From: JBGPIT01 sp041485125
Lineage (GTDB): Bacteria; Desulfobacterota; Binatia; UTPRO1
NCBI GenBank assembly: GCA_041485125.1
Contig: JBGPIT010000066.1
Span: forward strand, 1 to 16,522
Direction of reading: 5' to 3'
DNA length: 16,522 nucleotides
Below the pieces are notes generated by a model. It made no database searches and had not been told where the DNA came from. It saw nothing but the letters and a program-made list of their open reading frames with translations. This document shows positions 6,887-12,763 of this stretch, piece after piece. The number at the start of each line of letters is the position of its first letter. The first letter of the stretch is position 1. Position numbers and translations under genes: made by a program.

Positions 6887-9540
6887 TCAGGGCACGAGCC
6901 CACCGCGGGAGAGCAGCTCGCCGGCGCGCGGAATTTCGGCGTCGAGGAGATGCGCGACCCGACAACGGTGATCGCGCACGAGACACTCGGCAACGTTGGC
7001 GACCGTCGCGAGCGACGGCACGCCAATCGCCGAGCAATACGCCGCGGCGCTGCCATGACCGAGGCCCGCCGCCGCCAGGACGTCGGCCGGATTCCCGATG
7101 CATGCTTTCGCGATCGCCGCGCGAGCCTTGGCCGCCACCCCCTGCGCTCCGTCGAGCTTGGCGCCGAGCTTGGCGCACTTCGCCTGGGCCTTCGTCACGC
7201 ACACGCCGTCGCTCGGCTTCTGCTGGACGCACTTCGTCACCGCGTCGATGCACTTCTGCAGACCGCCGAGTCGTTGCTTGACGAAGGTGGCGGCCGATTT
7301 CTCGACGGCCTTCTCGCACTTCGTCAACGCCTTGCCGCGCGTGGTGTCGCCGATTCCCAGACCGCCGCCGTCGGCGCCGTCAGCGATGCAGCCGAAGCCC
7401 GCGGGATTGACGCCGGCGAGCGCCAGAAGCTCACGCGCACGCGGCGCCTCGAGACCGAGCAGGCGCTCGACCGCACACTCGTGCCGGCGGGCGAGGCAGA
7501 GCGCGACGTCGGCGGCGGAGGCGATCGTCGATACGTTGAAGTCGTCGCAGATCGCGCGCTCCGCGTCGTATCCGAGGCCGACGACGGCGGTGAGATCGTT
7601 GCTCGTCAGCGGCGCCCCGCACGCTTTGCCGACGGCGGCGGCGACCTTCGTCTCGAGAGCGGGAATCTTCGCGACCGACTTCGCGCACTTCGTACTCACC
7701 TTGGGAACGCAGCCGGCGTCGGCCGGCTTGAGCTGCAGACATTTCTGCACGCCCGCGATGCAGCTCACCAGCAGCTTCTGCTTCTTGAGCGCGAACGACG
7801 TACCCGCCTTGCCGAGCGTCTTCTGACACTTCACCACCGCTTTGGCGCGCGTCGCGTCGCCGACGTCCCCGCCCATTCCGTCGGCACGCGGCGGGCAATC
7901 GGGATCGTCGCGGTCGACGAGCGTGTCGCCGTCGTCGTCGAGGCAGTTGTCGCAGATTTCGACGGGGCCGGGAGTGCTCGTCGGCGTGACGGTCGGGGTC
8001 GGTGTCGCCGTCGGGGTCGTGGTCGGGGTCGGAGTGCTGGTTCGAGTGCTGGTTGGAGTTCTGGTCGGGGTGGCCGTCGGCGTGGGGGTTGCCACGGGCA
8101 CGCACGGGCCGGGATCGCCGCACATCGCGTTCACGAGATCGCTTCCGAGCAGCCACGGGCAGAAGGTGACGACGGTCGACACCGAGTCGCCCGATCCCGG
8201 TCCTTGTCCGGAGGGACCGCTCACGTCGCCCCACCAGTTGCAGGTCGCGTCGGCGAGTATCGACGATCGATTCTTCAGACCGACGGGACTCACGCCGGCG
8301 GTATTGCCGGTGATCGCGTTGCGGTTGATGTGCGTGTCGACCGAGCCCGCTTGCGGGTCGATGTCGATGCCGACGTTCGCGCCGCTGACGGTATTCTTCG
8401 TCACGGACGAGCCCGTGCTCGCGCGGCGCAGGTAGATGCCCGTCGTGCCCCCGCCGGCCAAGCTCGTCACCGTGTTGTTGGTGATCGTCGACGCCGGGTC
8501 GGTCGCGATGCCCGCCTCCCGTCCGCCCGTGATCATGTTGCCGGTGATCATCGTGCCGGTCGCCACCCCGATGTAGATGCCGTAGTTGTCGGAACGCGTC
8601 GGATTCGTGATCGTGTTGTTCTGGATCGTGCTGTCGACGCTGGCTCCGTTGCTGCCGATCAGTCCAATCGACTCGAAGCCGCCCGAGTCCGCGATCGTGT
8701 TGCCGCCGATCGTGCAGTTGTCGCAGCCGCCCACGGCGATCGGGTCGTTGGCGCCGGTTTGCGACTGGACCGTGTTGTTCGTGATGGTCGCGCCCGTCCA
8801 GACCAGAATGCCCACGCCAGTGCCGGTCGTGTTCTGAAAACGATTGGAGTCGATCGCCAGCGTCGCGGCGCCGCGGTCGCCGTGGAGCGTGATGCCGATG
8901 TTTCCCGCGCTGAAGAGGTTGTGGGAGATCGCAAAGCTCGATGGGTTGGTACCGAGAACGGCCGCGATGCCGATGTTCATGCCCGAGAAGATGTTGCGCT
9001 CGATCGTGACGTTGGCGGCGACGTCGCTGATGCCGAGTCCCGCCGAGACACCGGCCGACATTCCAACGCTCTTCTCCTTGAAGACGAAACCGTCGATCGT
9101 GATTTGGGCCGACGTGCCGGTGATGCGGAGCCCGGTATTCGACTGGATGATCGACTCCGCCATCGCATCGGAGGGATCGCGCGTCAGCGGATCGACGCCC
9201 GCTTTCGCGCCCAGCAGTGTCACGCTCTTCGTGACGTCCGTGGAGTTCGGATTGTAAAGGCCGGGCGCGACGTGGACGGTGCCGGCCGCGGTCACGGTGT
9301 CGATGCCTTCTGGATGGTCTTGAACGCGTCGGACGTGGACGTGCCGTGATTGAGCGTGTCGTCGCCGCTGACGGTGTCGACGAAGCAGTCGGTCGTGCAA
9401 TCGACGACAGGGCCGGCGTGAATCGGTGTAACGAGCCCGGCTCCCAAAAGGGCGATGATCGAGGTGACGGCGGCTGCTCCGAACCGTCGCCATGCGGGAC
9501 GAATCGTCATCGGAAGGTAAATCGTGCAGGTCGTGATCAT
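6887..9540 (-). CDS. Secreted beta-helix protein with two nine-cysteine modules, interrupted by a frameshift
   Basis: Reading ATG 9540 to TGA 6887 needs one frame change near 9305. Repaired, the protein is about 884 residues. An N-terminal Sec signal peptide has a hydrophobic stretch near 21-38 and likely cleavage after HA42. A right-handed parallel beta-helix at about 80-475 is rich in N-N-T-I rungs (TITNNTV, TIQNNTI, MITGNMI) and closes with CNWWGDVSGP, typical of NosD/pectate-lyase-like helices. A Thr/Pro linker spans about 482-525 and an Asp-rich CDNCLDDDGD loop about 528-548. Two Lys/Cys-rich helical modules follow at about 563-711 and 733-883. ATG 9540 has AGGAG five bases upstream and follows the previous stop by 11 bases, so the two genes form an operon. 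No catalytic residues are recognised. A surface or matrix role is inference. The frameshift may be a real mutation or an assembly error. Confidence 0.82.
6890..7342 (-). repeat. Nine-cysteine helical module, copy 2 (C-terminal)
   Basis: About 151 residues with nine cysteines spaced 21-6-9-7-24-21-16-6 (residues between them), rich in Lys and Ala and predicted helical. It starts TRGKALTKCEKA and ends ECLVRDHRCRVAHLL then PRAGELL. It is homologous to copy 1 upstream in the same protein. No CxxCH haem motif is present. The cysteines are odd in number, so they cannot all pair within one module. Confidence 0.85.
7409..7852 (-). repeat. Nine-cysteine helical module, copy 1
   Basis: About 148 residues with nine cysteines spaced 21-6-9-7-21-23-16-6. 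Six of the eight spacings are identical to copy 2. It starts TRAKAVVKCQKT and ends LCLARRHECAVERLL then PRARELL. In an exported protein the cysteines are likely to form disulfides. I do not recognise a named domain family for it. Confidence 0.85.
7895..7954 (-). other. Asp-rich CDNC loop, possible calcium site
   Basis: Encodes C-D-N-C-L-D-D-D-G-D followed by VDRDDPDC, between the Thr/Pro linker and the cysteine modules. DxDxDG-like runs flanked by cysteines resemble thrombospondin type 3 or dockerin-type calcium loops. Calcium binding is inferred from the pattern only. Confidence 0.6.
7970..8095 (-). repeat. Thr/Pro-rich linker (short)
   Basis: About 42 residues of alternating T-P-T-x units join the beta-helix to the cysteine-rich tail. 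At the DNA level this is a low-complexity run of degenerate GTCGGGGTC-like units (plus strand). Such linkers act as extended, often glycosylated spacers in secreted proteins. Confidence 0.85.
9302..9309 (-). other. Apparent one-base deletion (frameshift site)
   Basis: On the minus strand the signal-peptide frame reads DAFKTIQKA and then hits a stop at once. The neighbouring frame resumes with IDTVTAAGTVHVAPG. The join reads AAG GC- ATC GAC, so adding one base after GC restores a continuous DAFKTIQKAIDTVTAAG, the usual N-terminal rung of beta-helix proteins. No slippery heptamer is visible, so programmed frameshifting is unlikely. Confidence 0.85.
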
Positions 9541-9545
9541 CGGTG

Positions 9546-9550
9546 CTCCT
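9546..9550 (-). promoter_or_regulatory. Ribosome binding site that sets the start of the beta-helix gene
   Basis: AGGAG on the minus strand, five bases before ATG 9540. It selects this ATG over the GTG at 9555, which overlaps the previous stop as GTGA. Confidence 0.7.
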
Positions 9551-9551
9551 G

Positions 9552-11396
9552 TCACTCGGCGGCGACCGACGGCACGCAGAGCTCTTTCACCTTCTTCGGC
9601 TCGATCGTATCCGTGCCGAATTGATTGGCGATGTGAACGGGACCGGCGAGGTCGGCTCGTCGTGGATCGCTACGGACCTGGTAGCACAGCAACGTATCCG
9701 TGCGATTCACGACGCCCTCGTGGTTCTTGTCGGTGGGCACGCAATAGCGATCGGGACGTTTCACATCGACCACGTAGCTGCCGAATTGATCGGTTACGTC
9801 GATGCCCGACGCTCGAAAGGACGCCGTTTTCCCTTTTATGTGGTAGCAAGCGAAATGCGCGATTCCCGGAGAGTCGAGTGGCGCGGGCGGCCCCTCGAGA
9901 CTCTTTGCGCTGGGAACCAATAGACTCTCGGCTCGATCGATGTTGAAGGTGAACTCGCCGAACTGATTCGAGACCTGAACACCGGAAACACCCGGGAACC
10001 GCGGCTCCCATTTGAGAATATCGTAGCCCGCGAGATGGTTTTCTTCGCCGGATGCGGTCGGATTCTCGCCGTTCTTGTCGGCGGGATTGCAGAATCGCTT
10101 GATGCCTTTGATCTTCACGGTGCTGCTGCCGAAGCGGTCGTCCAAGTCGACCGCCGCCCGCGGCAGCGGCTTCGGATCGGTCGCGTAGCACAGGAAGTGG
10201 CCGAGCGCGCTCGGCGGCTGCGCTGAGGGTATCGGCGTCGGTGTACGCGTCGCGGTAGTCGTCGGTGTTACCGACGGCGTCACCGTTCGTGTGGTGGTTG
10301 GCGTTGCCGTTGCGGTTTGCGTGACGGTCGGCGTCGTCGTCGATGTCGCCGTTCTCGTTGCGGTGACCGTCGGCGTCGCGGTCGGCGTGGGCGTCCCGGT
10401 TTGTGTCGTCGTCGATGTGGCCGTGGGGCTCACCGTCACGGTCCGGGTCGCCGTGGCGGTAGACGTGGCCGTCGGCGTCGGCGTCGTCGTCACGGTGACG
10501 GTCGCCGTCGGCGTCGCGGTACCCGTCGCGGTCGCGGTTGCCGTTGCTGTCGGCGTCGGCGTCGTGGGGAGCTGCGCGCCCGGTTGGCATCCTTCAGGAC
10601 CAGCCGTGCCGAGGATCAGGTTGTCGAGGAACACGGCTGAATCGTAGATGTGATCGCCTTGGTCGAAGATGGAGAGAAAGAGGCTGTGGGCGCCCGGCGT
10701 GATCGGAGTAGACGCTCGCAAGAGAGGGGTGGCGCCATCATACGTCGTGCCGACGGCCGCGGCCGCGGTCATGCCGGTGAACCCCGCGGCGTTGATGCTG
10801 ATGACCTTGCCGTCGGGGTCGAATGCGAAGTTCTTCGGTGCGTCGACCTCGGTGTCGTTCGTCGTCCATGTGGAGGTGTCGAGCTCCGCGATGAACGCAT
10901 CATTGTATTGATTGCCGACGAATTCCGGAAACTCCTCGGAGAGAACCTTGAAATCGATCGACAGGCAATTGACGCCGGCCGGTACGTTCAAGTCGAGACG
11001 CAGAATGGACACGTCGAAATCGGTGTCCCCGCGGACGTTGTCTCCGTCGTCGTTGTCGCCGTCGCTGTCGCTCTCGTTCGGATCGTCGGCGAGCGCCGCG
11101 GTGCCGGTGGTCAGGATCGCGAACGTCGTGCCGTGCGTCGGGAACTCCGCGAGGGGCATGTCCTCGATCCCGTGTGGATCGCCGAAGGGAGGAAGCTCAT
11201 CGAAGCTGGCGCCCGTGACGATGCTCGGGTCGGTTGCGATTGCAGTCGCCAATTGCGACGCATCGGAGGTGACCGTGATCGTCGCCGCGGCCGGGGCCGG
11301 AAGCATCGGCGCGACTGCGATCAAGAACCAGATGACCGGGCGGGTGAAGGCGAGACGGCGAGAGCCGTCATGTGCAGGCGTCGGCAGGATGCTCAT
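9552..11396 (-). CDS. Secreted choice-of-anchor L protein with Thr/Pro rod and four LCY repeats
   Basis: A 614-residue exported protein. The Sec signal peptide is near residues 15-37 (hydrophobic PVIWFLIAVAPML, Ala-rich cleavage site). A choice-of-anchor L domain covers about 40-270, recognised by FAILTTG, DVSILRLDLNVP, LSIDFKVLSEEFPEF, YNDAFIAEL and DQGDHIYDSAVFLDN. An Asp-rich SDSDGDNDDGD run interrupts it. A Thr/Pro/Ala rod covers about 276-390. Four repeats of about 50 residues follow (xxCYxx ... DQFG ... CxPxxKN), resembling what I recall as DUF7450. Choice-of-anchor L domains occur in surface proteins that rely on varied anchors; none (sortase, PEP-CTERM or type IX signal) is visible at this C-terminus. 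ATG 11396 has GAGGAGA seven bases upstream; the frame extends to 11459 without a better start. First gene of an operon with the beta-helix protein. Confidence 0.9.
   Translation of the reverse strand: MSILPTPAHDGSRRLAFTRPVIWFLIAVAPMLPAPAAATITVTSDASQLATAIATDPSIVTGASFDELPPFGDPHGIEDMPLAEFPTHGTTFAILTTGTAALADDPNESDSDGDNDDGDNVRGDTDFDVSILRLDLNVPAGVNCLSIDFKVLSEEFPEFVGNQYNDAFIAELDTSTWTTNDTEVDAPKNFAFDPDGKVISINAAGFTGMTAAAAVGTTYDGATPLLRASTPITPGAHSLFLSIFDQGDHIYDSAVFLDNLILGTAGPEGCQPGAQLPTTPTPTATATATATGTATPTATVTVTTTPTPTATSTATATRTVTVSPTATSTTTQTGTPTPTATPTVTATRTATSTTTPTVTQTATATPTTTRTVTPSVTPTTTATRTPTPIPSAQPPSALGHFLCYATDPKPLPRAAVDLDDRFGSSTVKIKGIKRFCNPADKNGENPTASGEENHLAGYDILKWEPRFPGVSGVQVSNQFGEFTFNIDRAESLLVPSAKSLEGPPAPLDSPGIAHFACYHIKGKTASFRASGIDVTDQFGSYVVDVKRPDRYCVPTDKNHEGVVNRTDTLLCYQVRSDPRRADLAGPVHIANQFGTDTIEPKKVKELCVPSVAAE
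9558..10200 (-). repeat. Four tandem LCY-type repeats
   Basis: Four related units of about 50 residues at the C-terminus. The openings are HFLCYA, LAGYDI, HFACYH and LLCYQV. Each then has a D/N-QFG or DRFG motif and ends in a lysine-containing strand with FCNPADKN, LLVPSAKS, YCVPTDKN or LCVPS. Units 1, 3 and 4 keep two cysteines; unit 2 has lost both. This fits a beta-strand repeat with one disulfide per unit. Confidence 0.8.
10226..10572 (-). repeat. Thr/Pro/Ala-rich rod (long)
   Basis: About 115 residues of TPTPTATAT-style low complexity joining the anchor L head to the LCY repeats. At the DNA level it is a degenerate 6- to 12-base repeat (GTCGGCGTC-like units on the plus strand) prone to length change. 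The opposite strand is stop-free by composition, not because it is a gene. Confidence 0.9.
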
Positions 11397-11403
11397 CCGT
11401 GAT

Positions 11404-11410
11404 TCTCCTC
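11404..11410 (-). promoter_or_regulatory. Ribosome binding site that sets the start of the choice-of-anchor L gene
   Basis: GAGGAGA on the minus strand, seven bases before ATG 11396. It decides that start over the in-frame codon at 11459. Confidence 0.75.
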
Positions 11411-11582
11411 GCGACGGGCTCGGCGGTATTGGCGCGGAGCCTATATCTCGATCGGCCACGCGCCGCCACGAGGAAGCGACGGCCCATGCGTGGAGTGCTC
11501 CATTGTGGCGCGGTCACCGGTTGCAGGGCGGACCCCGCGCTTCGCTGCGGTTCCGTCTCGGCGCGTGACTTGGTGTGTGAAG

Positions 11583-11601
11583 GCGCGTATCCCCAACGCG
11601 C
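11583..11601 (+). promoter_or_regulatory. Small hairpin just upstream of the tautomerase ribosome site
   Basis: GCGCGT and ACGCGC pair with a seven-base loop (ATCCCCA), ending four bases before AAGGAGGT. The stem is perfect but short, and in GC-rich DNA may be chance. If real, it could modulate translation or stabilise the 5' end. Confidence 0.3.
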
Positions 11602-11604
11602 GTG

Positions 11605-11612
11605 AAGGAGGT
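11605..11612 (+). promoter_or_regulatory. Consensus ribosome binding site of the tautomerase gene
   Basis: AAGGAGGT, a full match to the Shine-Dalgarno consensus, lies five bases before ATG 11618. It is the strongest ribosome site in the window and implies high translation of the tautomerase/acetyltransferase pair. Confidence 0.85.
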
Positions 11613-11617
11613 CGACG

Positions 11618-12121
11618 ATGCCCCTCGTTCGAATCACGTATCCACGCGGTGCCCTGACTCCGGACCAGAAGCGCGAGATCGCGGCCGCGGTCACCGAGAT
11701 CGTTCTCGACGTCGAGGTCGATGCCGTGACCGATGCCGGACGGATGGTCACGGTCGTGCACTTCAACGAGGCCGCGGCCGATGACTGGGCGGTCGCCGGT
11801 CAGCTCCGCTCCACCGCCGCAGGCGCGCCGAATCATTTCATCGTCGACCTGATCGTCCTCGAAGGGCTGCTCGAGGGTGAGCGACGGAGCGACGCGCACC
11901 GTCGCGTCACCGAGGCGTTCAAGAAGGCGTTCGGAGCGGGCGGCGATCCCATGCTGCCGCTCCGCGTCTGGGTGCTCGTCCACGAGGTGCGCGAAGGATC
12001 GTGGGGAGCGGGCGGCTACACCGTGTCCGCCGTCGACGTCGCGCAGTTCATCAACGCCGACCTCGCCGAGCCGCGCAAGGCCGAGATCGCCCAGCACGTG
12101 GCGAGCCGATCGCGCGAATGA
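11618..12121 (+). CDS. Fused tautomerase-superfamily protein (4-OT/cis-CaaD-like)
   Basis: A 167-residue cytoplasmic protein beginning Met-Pro. In this superfamily the Met is removed and Pro1 acts as the catalytic base or acid. It contains two beta-alpha-beta units. The first has strand PLVRITYPRG, helix LTPDQKREIAAAVTEI and strand MVTVVHFNE. The second has strand FIVDLIVLEG, helix RSDAHRRVTEAFKKAF and strand RVWVLVHEVREGSWGAGG. This matches the fused architecture of cis-3-chloroacrylate dehalogenase and related tautomerases (about 150 residues) rather than the 62-residue 4-oxalocrotonate tautomerase. Only the first unit has the N-terminal Pro. The substrate is unknown, and dehalogenase activity should not be assumed. 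The start is fixed by a consensus Shine-Dalgarno. Its TGA overlaps the acetyltransferase ATG. Confidence 0.88.
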   Translation: MPLVRITYPRGALTPDQKREIAAAVTEIVLDVEVDAVTDAGRMVTVVHFNEAAADDWAVAGQLRSTAAGAPNHFIVDLIVLEGLLEGERRSDAHRRVTEAFKKAFGAGGDPMLPLRVWVLVHEVREGSWGAGGYTVSAVDVAQFINADLAEPRKAEIAQHVASRSRE

Positions 12122-12612
12122 TGAGGATAGAGGCGGCGACCGAGCGTGACGTCGGCGTCGTGCTGGGAATGATCAACGCGCTGGCGGCGTACGAGAAGTT
12201 GTCCCACGAGGTCGTCGCGACCGAGGAAGGTCTCCGCGAGGCGCTCTTCGGAGCGCGGCCGGTAGCGGACGTCGTGCTGGCGTACGCCGACGACGAGCCC
12301 GTGGGGTTCGCCGTCTTCTTCCCGACGTTGTCGACGTTCCTCGGGGGCGCGTGTCTCTACCTCGAGGATCTCTTCGTCGACCCGAGGTGGCGCGGTCGCG
12401 GATTCGGGAAGCAGCTTCTGGCCTACGTCGCGAAGGTCGCGGTCTCCCGAGGCTGCAAGAGGTTGGAGTGGAACGTGCTCGACTGGAACGAGCCCGCGAT
12501 CGGGTTCTACCGGGATCTGGGTGCCGAGCCCGAAAACGAGTGGACCGGCTATCGCTTGAGCGGCGCAGCGCTGGACCGCCTCTCGGCGGCCTATCGGGAC
12601 GGAGTGGAATGA
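12118..12612 (+). CDS. GNAT acetyltransferase, SSAT-like
   Basis: A 164-residue N-acetyltransferase of the GNAT fold, which uses acetyl-CoA. IEAATERD at the N-terminus and the YEKL segment near residue 21 resemble the spermidine/spermine N1-acetyltransferase (SSAT) and thialysine acetyltransferase group. FAVFFPTLSTFLGG and LYLEDLFVDPRWRGRGFGKQ follow, the latter holding the acetyl-CoA pyrophosphate loop (R-G-R-G-F-G). LEWNVLDWNEPAIGFYRDLGA is the conserved last motif. The acceptor could be a polyamine or another amine. ATG 12118 overlaps the tautomerase stop as ATGA, and a second ATG follows at once. No separate Shine-Dalgarno is visible, so translation is probably coupled. The open frame extends upstream only as an out-of-phase shadow of the tautomerase. 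Confidence 0.9.
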   Translation: MMRIEAATERDVGVVLGMINALAAYEKLSHEVVATEEGLREALFGARPVADVVLAYADDEPVGFAVFFPTLSTFLGGACLYLEDLFVDPRWRGRGFGKQLLAYVAKVAVSRGCKRLEWNVLDWNEPAIGFYRDLGAEPENEWTGYRLSGAALDRLSAAYRDGVE

Positions 12613-12667
12613 TCGAGTTGGACATCTGCAGGGCGACGCTGCGATTCTGACCGTGCTCGGCGCGTAG
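12609..12667 (+). pseudogene. Possible remnant of an acyl-CoA hydratase-like gene start
   Basis: An ATG at 12609 overlaps the acetyltransferase stop as ATGA and reads MIELDI. After a frame change of one or two bases (12627-12631) the next frame reads GDAAILTVLGA, then TAG. Together these resemble the first strands of enoyl-CoA hydratase family proteins (MIELxxDGxVAxLTL). The rest of the gene is absent. The match is short and could be chance. Confidence 0.3.
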
Positions 12668-12672
12668 CGCCG
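12658..12672 (+). terminator. Candidate hairpin terminator after the acetyltransferase
   Basis: CGGCGC and GCGCCG form a six-base GC stem with a three-base GTA loop, 45 bases after the acetyltransferase stop. Only a weak T-containing stretch follows (CGCGTCTTGT), so it is at best a poor intrinsic terminator. Confidence 0.35.
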
Positions 12673-12763
12673 CGCGTCTTGTCGCTCGGCGATCGACCCT
12701 GCTACGCAGTGGTGCGCCGGTCATCGGTGGCCCCCGTAAAACCGTCCGAGGAGGAGCGCAGCG

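Larger units (their letters stand above)
11397..11617. other. Divergent intergenic region between secreted operon and tautomerase
   Basis: 221 bases between divergent starts. It contains the minus-strand ribosome site at 11404-11410, an AT-rich patch at 11441-11448 (GATATAG on the minus strand) that could serve as a -10 for the secreted operon, and a hairpin plus strong ribosome site before the tautomerase. No convincing -35 is seen. Confidence 0.45.

Noticed and set aside
6890..7852. Multihaem cytochrome interpretation of the cysteine-rich modules
   Set aside because: No CxxCH motif occurs in either copy.
6626..9349. Very long open frame on the plus strand opposite the beta-helix gene
   Set aside because: Its translation is Arg/Asp/Val-rich with no domain, and the minus strand has a coherent signal peptide, beta-helix and repeat architecture. 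It is open because of high GC and biased third positions.
9292..9555. Separate small secreted peptide gene
   Set aside because: The 80-residue frame is the signal peptide and first strand of the beta-helix protein, cut off by the frameshift, not an independent gene.
10226..10572. Repeat tract as a CRISPR array
   Set aside because: Units are short, degenerate and contiguous, keep the reading frame and lack unique spacers.
10291..10647. Val/Ala-rich plus-strand frame resembling a membrane protein
   Set aside because: It is the antisense reading of the Thr/Pro rod repeats, which yields VGVAV runs by composition.
12001..12117. N-terminal extension of the acetyltransferase
   Set aside because: The extension is an Arg-rich out-of-phase reading of the tautomerase. 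The GNAT fold begins at the ATG at 12118.
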